Positions 1 to 5,565 of a stretch of DNA of 6,804 nt are shown here, piece after piece. The DNA is from Thermotogaceae bacterium (GTDB lineage: Bacteria; Thermotogota; Thermotogae; B21-G9; HyVt-16): the NCBI GenBank assembly GCA_011043375.1, contig DQYP01000217.1:1-6804 (forward strand). The letters are read 5' to 3'. How positions within the stretch are numbered: the first letter of the stretch is position 1; each line of letters starts with the position of its first letter. The notes beneath the pieces are model-generated. The model was not told where the DNA came from. It did not search any database and worked only from the letters and a program-made list of their open reading frames with translations. The translations under genes and the position numbers were made by a program.

Positions 1-723
1 AGGCACTTTTATCATCAAATTGAAATAGTACATTTGCAGTTTGCTTTTTAATTGAAACTGATTTTTCAGAATAGGGCGTTTATCTATTTCTAATGGAATA
101 TCATGTTCCTGACAATAAGCAATCGCTTCTGGAAACCAACACCCTTTTTCGACGACATGTACATGCGAGAATAAGGGCAGCTTAGGACAATAAAAACCGT
201 CATCATAAGCCGTTCTATAAGAGCCTTGTATTTCCAAATTCCAAGGACTTTCACCGTCTATCAAGAGATTGAGTAAATATGCCCTATCCCAAAAACCGAC
301 AGCATTGACACGATACGGTGCTCGTTTTTCGTAAACGCCCATTTCTTGGTTTGGCAACCATTTATCCGGTTTGGGTACAGGGTGAAAATGGATATGTTTT
401 GCATTATTATCCTGCATAAACTGCACTGATTGCGTTATTTTTTCAACATCAAGTTTTGAAATAATAAAACAATCTTCTAGCAAAACCAGAACATATTTAT
501 GAGGTATCTGTTGTAAAATGGACCGACAACTTGTTGACCAATCTCTATCCTCTCCTGAATATAGGGTTTTTACTTGAGAGTCTTCATAACGCACAGTATT
601 GCTACCAAGATAAACCGGGTATGGACAGTTATTGCGATTTTCCTCAAATAAGGTAAAAAACGGTTTCCATAAATCGGCAAATTTATCGCATGATAGTACC
701 AATATGCCTAAATCGTCTTTCAT
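1..723 (-). CDS. Glycosyltransferase-like protein of glycan loci, C-terminus off the window
   Basis: The frame is open from ATG at 723-721 to the window edge (241 codons, no stop), so the C-terminus is missing. The product begins MKDDLGILVLSCDKFADLWK and has no signal peptide. It resembles uncharacterised proteins of O-antigen and capsule loci that start with an 'LSCDKYxDLWxPF' strand-helix unit. It has an acidic LLEDCFI motif (about residues 81-87) where GT-A glycosyltransferases carry a nucleotide-sugar/metal-binding acidic motif, and a later GESPWNLEIQGS block (157-168) typical of that group. The start lies 2 bp after the aminotransferase stop, which implies co-transcription and coupling; no strong Shine-Dalgarno is visible. 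It probably transfers a sugar in glycan assembly in the cytoplasm. Donor and acceptor are unknown. The family resemblance is from memory and the catalytic role is inferred. Confidence 0.7.
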   Translation of the reverse strand, partial: MKDDLGILVLSCDKFADLWKPFFTLFEENRNNCPYPVYLGSNTVRYEDSQVKTLYSGEDRDWSTSCRSILQQIPHKYVLVLLEDCFIISKLDVEKITQSVQFMQDNNAKHIHFHPVPKPDKWLPNQEMGVYEKRAPYRVNAVGFWDRAYLLNLLIDGESPWNLEIQGSYRTAYDDGFYCPKLPLFSHVHVVEKGCWFPEAIAYCQEHDIPLEIDKRPILKNQFQLKSKLQMYYFNLMIKVP

Positions 724-725
724 AA

Positions 726-1823
726 TTATGACTTATAAAAATGGTGAATGGTTTCACAAATATAGGCTATTTGTTCATCTGTCAGTTTTGCAGAGGAAGG
801 CAACCACAGCCCCTTATGACCAACTAGATTAGCAATACTATATTCACCCGGTATGTTGTATACCTTTTGTTTGTTGATGGGGGGATACATGACTCGTGTA
901 CCGATATGATTTTCTTTCAAAAAGGCTTGCAGAGGTTCCCTCTTTTCGACTAAAGCATCTATGAACCAAGGCGTTGTGTGAGTTAAGTCTTGATTAAAGA
1001 ATTTGATTTCAGAAACATCATTTAATAACGCTTGGTACTGTTTCAGTATGTCTTGTTTTCGTTCTACCCGCCAAGGCAATTTTTTCATTTGTTCTATGCC
1101 GATACAGGCTTGTAGTTCGGTAAACTTAAAATTAAACCCAATTGTGTCATGGATGTCATTACCGCCAGAACTGCGACCAAAATCTTTTAATTTTCTGATT
1201 TTAAGAGCAGTTTCATCATCATTGGTAATAATTGCACCACCTTGTCCAGTTGAAATGACTTTGGGGGCAGAAAACGAAAAACTGCCGGCAATCCCAACGC
1301 TGCCAATATGTCTGCCATCCGGATAGAAAGAGCCTAGTGATTGTGCAGCGTCTTCAATCAGGGTTATGTTTTTTTCTTGGGCCAGTTGTTCAAACGCTTT
1401 GATACCAGACTGAGGATATCGACCATTAGCAGTAACCAACATAATGGCTTTAGTTTTAGGCGTAATAGCTTGCTGAACTTTTTCAATATCCAAACATAAT
1501 GTTTCTGGTTCAACATCAACGAATATAGGCACAGCACCTATCATCTTGACTGAATTTGGGGTAGCAATCATCGTATAGTTAGGGACAATGATTTCATCTC
1601 CAGCTTGAATATCACAAGCCATCGCCATTAGCGTTAAACTGATCGTACCGTTGTTGACAACGATACAATGCTTTGCTCCGGTATATTCAGCAATCATGCT
1701 TTCAAACAATTGGGTTTTCTTAAACTCCGTTAACCACCCACCTTCATCCATGTAATCACAGATTGCTTGTTTTTCTTCTTTGGCGAACCACGGTTCCATT
1801 TGGGGGATAAAACTGTTATTCAT
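726..1823 (-). CDS. DegT/DnrJ/EryC1/StrS-family sugar aminotransferase
   Basis: This 365-residue protein is a PLP-dependent, fold-type I aminotransferase acting on a nucleotide-linked keto-sugar; the family is normally about 370-390 residues. Visible landmarks are the NNGTISLTLM cofactor-phosphate loop (57-66), GDEIIVPNYT (75-84), EDAAQSLGS with the PLP-ring aspartate D158, and SFSAPKVISTGQGGAI, where K188 should be the Schiff-base lysine. GFNFKFTELQACIG follows as the usual substrate-side helix. The start ATG (1823-1821) overlaps the stop of the acyltransferase in an ATGA 4-bp overlap, and the stop lies 2 bp before the next gene, so it sits in a tight operon. Paired with the acyltransferase, it most likely makes an amino sugar (for example a 3- or 4-amino-deoxyhexose) that is then N-acylated. 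The exact sugar cannot be told from sequence. Confidence 0.95.
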   Translation of the reverse strand: MNNSFIPQMEPWFAKEEKQAICDYMDEGGWLTEFKKTQLFESMIAEYTGAKHCIVVNNGTISLTLMAMACDIQAGDEIIVPNYTMIATPNSVKMIGAVPIFVDVEPETLCLDIEKVQQAITPKTKAIMLVTANGRYPQSGIKAFEQLAQEKNITLIEDAAQSLGSFYPDGRHIGSVGIAGSFSFSAPKVISTGQGGAIITNDDETALKIRKLKDFGRSSGGNDIHDTIGFNFKFTELQACIGIEQMKKLPWRVERKQDILKQYQALLNDVSEIKFFNQDLTHTTPWFIDALVEKREPLQAFLKENHIGTRVMYPPINKQKVYNIPGEYSIANLVGHKGLWLPSSAKLTDEQIAYICETIHHFYKS

Positions 1824-2383
1824 TGTTCAAGCTTCCTTAAAAAATTTAATTCTAGTTCTTTGATAGTCTCTTTGGCTCTTTCTTTAATTTTTTTGGCTGG
1901 AATACCAGCATATAGCGTCCATCTCTCTAAGTCTGATTTTGCAAGAGACAAAGCACCTAAGCAAGCACCTTCATTAAAAATGACATTTGGTAATATGACT
2001 GAATTTGCGCCTACTATTGAATGTTTTCCTATATGAATCTTTCCAATTTGAACATTTCCTTTGTATTCTAGTGGAACCAATGGGGTTGCAATTCCACCCA
2101 TATAATCATCACTACCGGCTGCTAAAACTACATTTGGTGCTAATGTAGAAAACTCTAGCATTTCCACACTAGCATTCTTTCCCCCAATAATTTTACAGCC
2201 GGCTGCAATGTGAACAAAAGAATTGATTGTCAGGTTAGTAGAAATATAGGTAAAATCATCAATAATAACGTTATCACCAATAGAAACTTTTTCTGGATGG
2301 CGTATTCGTACTGTTTTGCCAATAATGACATTTTCGCCACAATACTGTAAATCCTTCTTATCAAAAAAAATATTGTCCGTCAT
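1820..2383 (-). CDS. Hexapeptide-repeat (left-handed beta-helix) acyltransferase
   Basis: This 187-residue cytosolic enzyme has isoleucine/valine-rich hexapeptide turns: ENVIIGKTVRI (17-27), VSIGDNVIIDD (33-43), and VQIGKIHIGKHSIVGANSVI (111-130). It ends with the YAGIPAKKIKER tail (158-169) seen in WbbJ/NodL-like and sugar N-acetyltransferases. HIAAGCKIIGG (58-68) supplies a histidine that could be the catalytic base, a position inferred from similar enzymes. Its stop overlaps the aminotransferase start by 4 bp. The expected role is acetyl- or acyl-CoA-dependent acylation of the amino group made by that aminotransferase, as in FdtB/FdtC or PerA/PerB-type pairs; O-acetylation is an alternative. 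The ribosome site before ATG 2383-2381 is weak (AGAG). A 47-bp gap separates it from the radical SAM gene. Confidence 0.9.
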   Translation of the reverse strand: MTDNIFFDKKDLQYCGENVIIGKTVRIRHPEKVSIGDNVIIDDFTYISTNLTINSFVHIAAGCKIIGGKNASVEMLEFSTLAPNVVLAAGSDDYMGGIATPLVPLEYKGNVQIGKIHIGKHSIVGANSVILPNVIFNEGACLGALSLAKSDLERWTLYAGIPAKKIKERAKETIKELELNFLRKLEQ

Positions 2384-2430
2384 AATCTCTATTCATTTAC
2401 AAATATTAAAACGTGAATGTGGGTATAATC

Positions 2431-3849
2431 TCAAGAAAAACTCCCTTTTGAACGCCCAGCAGTAAGTATACTAATAGCTTCCGCTACATCTTTTTTTAAC
2501 CTTTTCCAAGATGTAATATCCTTGATAACGCGCCTCTTAATATAATAAGGCGTGAAATAAAATGCTTGGTAGCCTTTTTTCCTTATGGCAAGCATTTCTT
2601 CTTTTGATATGCCATCAGGTACATAAACAGGCCAGTTATCACGAAACTCATCTCCCAGTTTTCCTTGAATGAATTGATCCACAAGGTTTGACGGAATTTT
2701 TTGTTCCTTAATGGCCCGATCAAACAACGGCGCTCCCGGCAAAGGAACGGCTGGCCTTATAGCAGCATATTCAATGCAACGTATCCCTTTATCAATCAGC
2801 CCTCTTGCAAACATCGCAGTTTCCAACATTTCTTCTTTGGTTTCTGTGGGAAATCCTACGATAAATGAGAGTTGAATATCTAAAGGATATTTATTACAAA
2901 TCTCTAACGCTTTCAAAATCTTATCGCTTCTCAATCCCTTGCGAACAATGCGATTCCTGACTCGATCATTGCCACTTTCAATTCCAAAACAAAAGCCATT
3001 ACAACCCGCTTTAGTCATATATTGGATCAATTCGTCATCAATCTTATCTATTCTGACACCACCAGCACCCCAACGAATTTTTAAGCCTCGTCTTATTACC
3101 GCTTCGCAAAATTCGATGACAGCCTCCCGATTAGCTGTGAAAGAATCGTCCTGAAATCCAAAGTTACCGTTATATTCCTTTATAACCGGCTCCATTTCGT
3201 CCAGAATGTTTTTTGCACTTCTGGAACGAACATTTCTGCCATATCCACTTAAACCGGGACGACTACAAAAAGTACACTTAAACTGACAACCGCGTGTTCC
3301 CATGATGGGATAAGAATCCATACCACGTTTTTTGAGTCGTTCCATATCGACCAAGTGGTAAGCCGGAAAAGGAATCGAATCTAAATCTTCGACTGGCTCT
3401 CCCATAAAAACACCCTTAATATCTTGTCCAGCAAGTATTTTTTGTACCAAAGCAGTAAAAGTCTTCTCCCCTTCACCAATAACGGCAATGTCAAAAACGG
3501 GATATCTTTTGATTAAATCAGAATCAGCAGATACATGACAACCACCTATACAAATTTTAACATCCTCATTGAAAGCCTTCCTAATCTCAGTAGCCAGTTC
3601 AACGGAGGCCTTAATTTGACAAGTTGTTGAGGAAATACCTACCACCTTTGGTTGTTCTTCTTTGATGGTTTTTAGAATTGCTTCTATGGAAACAGATGAA
3701 TCTACATCATCTATTACTTTAACCCCAATTCCGGCTTTTTCCAAAGTCGCGGCTAAGTATAAAATACCTAATGGCGGTATGTTATCAAAACCGGGACTCA
3801 TCTTTTTAAAGGTAATTGGGGGATGAATGAATAATACTTCAGTTTTCAT
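2431..3849 (-). CDS. B12-binding-domain radical SAM protein
   Basis: The 472-residue protein has the two-domain layout of class B radical SAM enzymes. Residues 1 to about 140 form a Rossmann-like cobalamin-binding domain, with VVGISSTT (69-76), IGGCHVS (101-107) and DIAVIGEGE (120-128). The DxHxxG lower-ligand motif is not visible, as is common in radical SAM members. The radical SAM core starts at GTRGCQFKCTFCSRP: C188, C192 and C195 (CxxxCxxC) ligate the 4Fe-4S cluster. QDDSFT (233-238) and FGIESGND follow in the barrel. Such enzymes use SAM, and often methylcobalamin, for C-methylation or other radical rearrangements. In this context the substrate may be a sugar, lipid or glycan precursor, but that is only inferred. 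An AAGG Shine-Dalgarno precedes ATG 3849-3847. No transport or SPASM domain is visible. Confidence 0.93.
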   Translation of the reverse strand: MKTEVLFIHPPITFKKMSPGFDNIPPLGILYLAATLEKAGIGVKVIDDVDSSVSIEAILKTIKEEQPKVVGISSTTCQIKASVELATEIRKAFNEDVKICIGGCHVSADSDLIKRYPVFDIAVIGEGEKTFTALVQKILAGQDIKGVFMGEPVEDLDSIPFPAYHLVDMERLKKRGMDSYPIMGTRGCQFKCTFCSRPGLSGYGRNVRSRSAKNILDEMEPVIKEYNGNFGFQDDSFTANREAVIEFCEAVIRRGLKIRWGAGGVRIDKIDDELIQYMTKAGCNGFCFGIESGNDRVRNRIVRKGLRSDKILKALEICNKYPLDIQLSFIVGFPTETKEEMLETAMFARGLIDKGIRCIEYAAIRPAVPLPGAPLFDRAIKEQKIPSNLVDQFIQGKLGDEFRDNWPVYVPDGISKEEMLAIRKKGYQAFYFTPYYIKRRVIKDITSWKRLKKDVAEAISILTAGRSKGSFS

Positions 3850-3860
3850 TGTTCAATGCC

Positions 3861-3920
3861 TTATTTCTCTGTTACAAGGGATGAGGATAATTTCAATTTG
3901 ATTCGTTTATATATTTCTTT
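3861..3920 (-). pseudogene. C-terminal remnant of an interrupted gene (SGNH-hydrolase-like?)
   Basis: Directly beyond the outer end of MITE copy 1 is a protein-like frame of 19 sense codons, starting KEIYKRIKLKL and ending with TAA at 3863-3861. The stop sits at the ribosome site of the radical SAM gene, as expected for the last codons of the preceding operon gene. It is in frame with the coding fragment on the far side of the composite element (4699-4735), together giving HEGNA + KEIYKRI. This resembles the C-terminal 'H-x-x-x-E-G-N-x-x-I-A-x-x-I-Y' helix of SGNH/GDSL hydrolases. The frame and its position are seen directly; the family call is inference from a short motif. Confidence 0.4.
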
Positions 3921-4030
3921 AGCAAGCGTAGGGGGCCGGTAGAAAACCCACCTAATCTGAATTCTTCACTCTTATGATTTTTCATTAATTGAATACGCTG
4001 GGCGAAAGCTACCTGCCCCCTACGCTCGCT
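3921..4030. mobile_element. MITE-like hairpin element, copy 1 (110 bp)
   Basis: This 110-bp unit has terminal inverted arms of 22 bp (3921-3942 and 4009-4030; agcaagcgtagggggc against gccccctacgctcgct, two mismatches). An inner stem of 6 bp (3947-3952 with 3997-4002, one mismatch) follows after an internal bulge. It is 95.5% identical (5 mismatches in 110) to the copy at 4589-4698 in the same orientation, and has no coding capacity. The sequence shows a non-autonomous, palindromic mobile repeat; the transposase that moves it is not in the window. Its outer end abuts a broken coding frame. Confidence 0.85.
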
Positions 4031-4057
4031 CTGAACCCCAATTATTTAAGGTACTTT

Positions 4058-4285
4058 TTAAGCAAACTTCTGATGTTGCTGAATAATTTTTGCTAAAGAC
4101 CTTAAAGCAGCATTAACTGATTTTGCATCAGGAAATATTTTGACGACATCTGGTTCAAGCATAATGAGTTTGACATCATTATGATATTGTTCAACATATT
4201 TGCCACGAATCCCACCTTTCATTTGAGAAAAGTCATATTCGTCTCGAAGCTCATCGTTTAATTCATCATCAATTTCCATGTTCAT
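4058..4285 (-). CDS. Antitoxin of a BrnT pair, non-classical (RGKY-type)
   Basis: This small gene immediately follows brnT and overlaps it by 17 bp. Starting at ATG 4285-4283 gives 75 residues beginning MNMEIDDELNDELRDEYDFS. The acidic N-terminus leads to KGGIRGKYVEQY, then LIMLEPDVVKIFPDAKSVN and ALRSLAKI. Proteins of this 'RGKYxExY ... FPxxxSVNxALR' type are common beside BrnT- or HigB-like toxins and are mostly annotated hypothetical. It does not resemble classical BrnA, a ribbon-helix-helix protein of the MetJ/CopG class. By position and size it should neutralise BrnT and perhaps repress the pair. A frame extending 12 codons upstream to 4321 exists, but the GGGAG at 4300-4296 and the deep overlap favour 4285; ATG 4279 is also possible. 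Confidence 0.75.
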   Translation of the reverse strand: MNMEIDDELNDELRDEYDFSQMKGGIRGKYVEQYHNDVKLIMLEPDVVKIFPDAKSVNAALRSLAKIIQQHQKFA

Positions 4286-4547
4286 AAAATATCCGCTCCC
4301 GTTTTGTTGCCTGCCTCGCACTGATTATTCGGATGGTTTCACTGCGATACGTGTGTGAAATAACCAATACTCGATATTGGCTGGAAACCCCAATAATAAG
4401 ATAACGTTCTTCCTGTTGGGAATGGTCAGGATCAGGATAGGTGACAGACAAGGTATCCTCAAATACAGTGGAAGCTTCATCAAAAGTAATTCCATGTTTT
4501 TTGCGGTTAATTTCTGCTTTTTGCGGATTCCATTCAAAGTCTATCAT
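4269..4547 (-). CDS. brnT: BrnT-family toxin (type II toxin-antitoxin)
   Basis: The 92-residue protein matches the BrnT family (RelE-like fold ribonuclease toxins) throughout. MIDFEWNPQKAEINRKKHGI carries the 'FEWDxxKxxxNxxKHG' signature, followed by FDEASTVFEDTL, the charged QQEERYLIIGVS, RVLVISHTYR and the C-terminal IRIISARQATKRER block. The length is typical and no key part is missing, so it could be active. Family members cleave RNA and arrest growth unless bound by their antitoxin. AGGA lies 8 nt before ATG 4547-4545. It is followed by a 17-bp-overlapping antitoxin gene. The toxin-first order matches known brnTA operons. The pair is enclosed by two direct copies of a 110-bp MITE-like element. 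Confidence 0.93.
   Translation of the reverse strand: MIDFEWNPQKAEINRKKHGITFDEASTVFEDTLSVTYPDPDHSQQEERYLIIGVSSQYRVLVISHTYRSETIRIISARQATKRERIFYEHGN
4296..4300 (-). promoter_or_regulatory. Ribosome binding site for the antitoxin (GGGAG)
   Basis: On the minus strand GGGAG lies 10 nt before ATG 4285-4283, inside the 3' end of brnT. It decides the antitoxin start in favour of 4285 over the longer frame from 4321, and implies that translation of the antitoxin is coupled to that of the toxin. Confidence 0.55.
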
Positions 4548-4588
4548 AAATTGGTTCCTAAAAAGTTGGACTTTCGTTAGACATTTTT

Positions 4589-4698
4589 AGCAAGCGTAGG
4601 GGGCAGGTAGAAAACCGACCTAATCTGAATTCTTCACTCTTATGATTTTTCATTAATTGAATACGGTGGGCGAAAGCTACAGGCCCCCTACGCTCGCT
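4589..4698. mobile_element. MITE-like hairpin element, copy 2 (110 bp)
   Basis: This second copy of the 3921-4030 element lies in the same orientation, with arms at 4589-4610 and 4677-4698 (three mismatches) and the inner stem at 4615-4620 with 4665-4670 (one mismatch). It differs from copy 1 at element positions 17, 29, 78, 93 and 94. It is flanked by tta on the left (4587-4589, sharing the terminal base) and tta on the right (4698-4700), a possible short target duplication. Its right end cuts into a coding fragment. Confidence 0.85.
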
Positions 4699-4827
4699 TA
4701 GCATTTCCTTCATGCAATATGGCTATTTTTACCATCCCCTTACCTCATGATCTTGTTCCAAACTATTTTCTAATAACTCATAGTCATAAACACTTGAAAA
4801 AATCTCGCCACTTTTTACGAATTGGGT
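4699..4827 (-). pseudogene. Internal/C-terminal remnant of an interrupted gene
   Basis: Between the cacgga palindrome and MITE copy 2 is protein-like sequence. One frame reads TQFVKSGEIFSSVYDYELLE and continues to TAA at 4731-4729. A second frame, overlapping it by 7 bp, starts at ATG 4735-4733 (MVKIAILHEGN) and runs into the MITE. A third frame reads DGKNSHIA over the same stretch. Allowing one or two frameshifts, D...SHIA-EGNA resembles the catalytic Asp/His block near the C-terminus of SGNH/GDSL hydrolases. The alternative is two tiny overlapping genes, with GAGG 7 nt before ATG 4735. Reading continues in frame into 3920-3861 once the composite unit is removed. The family call is inference. 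Confidence 0.4.
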
Positions 4828-4829
4828 TT

Positions 4830-4894
4830 TTAGCCACGGAAATACACGGAAAAACACGGAAATGTTTCGTGCTTTCTGTGTCATTCTGTGGCTA
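4830..4894. repeat. Imperfect palindrome of the cacgga type
   Basis: The outer 21-bp arms begin ttagccacgga and end with its near-complement tctgtggctaa (17 of 21 matching). Inside, cacgga units recur about every 10 bp (4835-4840, 4845-4850, 4855-4860), facing tctgtg-type units on the other arm. The reader will recognise this as the widespread 'ccacggaa-cacggaa' intergenic repeat of many proteobacteria and others. It separates two coding fragments on the minus strand, so it either inserted into a gene or marks a rearrangement junction. RNA from either strand could fold into a long hairpin. Confidence 0.75.
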
Positions 4895-5100
4895 AATCTA
4901 CTTCCCAAAATGCTTCTGGTAATTCGTTATATGCTGGCACATTGGTTTTATAACATCTCAAAAATCTCCTTTCGTTTGTAATAAATAGCTATATCCATCA
5001 AATAATGTCCAATAATGAGTAATAGAAACACAACACTGGTGATTTTCCATAACTCACCAATCCACGAAAAAACTTTTTTAATTTGACGATTATAACTCAT
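4881..5100 (-). pseudogene. N-terminal remnant of a membrane-anchored protein (SGNH-hydrolase-like?)
   Basis: ATG 5100-5098 overlaps the cupin stop in an ATGA 4-bp overlap. This is strong evidence of a true gene start. The intact frame (5100-4948) codes for 50 residues: a basic head MSYNRQIKKVFSWIG, then one membrane segment around ITSVVFLLLIIGHYLM (about 21-36), then YYKRKEIFEML and TAA. In the adjacent frame, reachable by a one-base change at the T5 tract (4964-4960), protein-like sequence continues as YKTNVPAYNELPEAFWEVD before entering the cacgga palindrome and stopping at 4881. I read this as the start of a larger anchored enzyme, perhaps an SGNH/GDSL hydrolase that would modify the glycan at the membrane. 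Alternatively the 50-residue peptide is a genuine small membrane protein. Confidence 0.55.
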
Positions 5101-5507
5101 TTTTTTACATCAATCCTCTGTCTATCTACTTCTGCACCCAAATAAGGCCCATTTTTCACTTCCAATACCTGCGTACCCTCTTCTAATACCTTATATCCAT
5201 GCCCGCCCTCTAGGGCAATCAAAGTATCGCCTTCTTTTATAACCAATTCTTTTACGATGTTTTTATCAGAGTCATAGATTTGTGCTAAAACGGAGCCTTT
5301 TCTAATGTACAAAACTTCCTGAGTTTTCAGCACTTTTCTTTCTACACTGTTGTGGGCGTGGGCTAATAATTCCTTTCCTGCATCATATCCCCATGTGCCC
5401 ACTTGAATAAAATCTTGATCATTGGAATAGAAACGCAATCCCTCTTGCCACTCTTCTGAAGGGATATGTTTTGCTAAAATGATTCCGTTTGCTTTAATCT
5501 CTTTCAT
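5097..5507 (-). CDS. Small single-domain cupin protein of polysaccharide loci
   Basis: The 136-residue protein has a cupin beta-barrel signature. HAHNSVERKVLKTQEVLYIR (70-89) gives two histidines and a glutamate of motif 1, and GDTLIALEGGHGYKVLEEG gives the motif 2 histidine, so a metal-binding 3-His/1-Glu site is expected. The tail VLEVKNGPYLGAEVDRQRI is shared with small cupins in capsule and O-antigen loci. Function in that group is not established; sugar isomerisation/epimerisation or ligand sensing are possibilities. It does not look like the FdtA/QdtA ketoisomerases. The start ATG 5507-5505 has a good AGGA 7-8 nt upstream. It overlaps the next frame by 4 bp (ATGA), showing that it is a glycan operon member. 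Confidence 0.8.
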   Translation of the reverse strand: MKEIKANGIILAKHIPSEEWQEGLRFYSNDQDFIQVGTWGYDAGKELLAHAHNSVERKVLKTQEVLYIRKGSVLAQIYDSDKNIVKELVIKEGDTLIALEGGHGYKVLEEGTQVLEVKNGPYLGAEVDRQRIDVKK

Positions 5508-5565
5508 CTTGCAGTCCTTTTTTAAAAACTATTTTTTCATCTGCTTGTTTAAATTCAATAGTTAG
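5494..5565 (-). pseudogene. Possible C-terminal remnant of a gene upstream of the cupin
   Basis: A short open frame, LTIEFKQADEKIVFKKG through GLQDERD, ends at TAA 5496-5494, overlapping the cupin start by 14 bp as neighbouring operon genes often do. Upstream it runs straight into the palindromic repeat at 5566-5600, after which no related frame is seen. Composition is protein-like, but 23 codons without a stop could occur by chance. If real, it is the tail of a glycan gene truncated by the repeat or by arrival of the ATPase region. No family is recognisable. Confidence 0.25.

Larger units (their letters stand above)
3921..4698. mobile_element. Composite unit: MITE, toxin-antitoxin pair, MITE
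   Basis: Two directly repeated 110-bp elements (starts 668 bp apart) enclose only the BrnT toxin and its antitoxin, with 27 bp and 41 bp of spacer. The outer ends are flanked by tta (3919-3921 and 4698-4700). Beyond both ends lie coding fragments that join in frame when the unit is removed. This suggests that the unit either moved as one piece, or that two MITE insertions and a captured toxin-antitoxin pair accumulated at one site. Recombination between the direct repeats would delete the toxin-antitoxin pair and leave one MITE. Confidence 0.6.

Noticed and set aside
632..832. Plus-strand frame spanning the aminotransferase and glycosyltransferase junction
   Set aside because: It is antisense to two real genes and its translation has no recognisable features.
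1003..1326. Plus-strand open frame of 107 codons opposite the aminotransferase
   Set aside because: It lies wholly within a well-supported minus-strand gene, with no family likeness and no operon context. Similar antisense frames at 1767-2036, 2939-3154 and 5981-6202 are dropped for the same reason.
2384..2430. Possible promoter before the acyltransferase (TTGAGA ... TTAATA)
   Set aside because: The spacing is about 19 bp and the -10 is poor. In AT-rich sequence this is not enough, and read-through from the radical SAM gene is simpler.
4286..4321. Twelve-codon N-terminal extension of the antitoxin (MRGRQQNGSGYF)
   Set aside because: It would overlap brnT by 53 bp, and the only good ribosome site (GGGAG, 4300-4296) serves ATG 4285.
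4325..4537. 70-codon minus-strand frame inside brnT
   Set aside because: It is an out-of-frame shadow of the BrnT gene.
4377..4580. Plus-strand frame opposite brnT
   Set aside because: It is antisense to a clear BrnT gene, without a ribosome site or family likeness.
4830..4894. Short cacgga repeats as a CRISPR-like array
   Set aside because: The units are about 6 bp at roughly 10-bp spacing and form a palindrome, with no repeat-spacer structure or cas genes.
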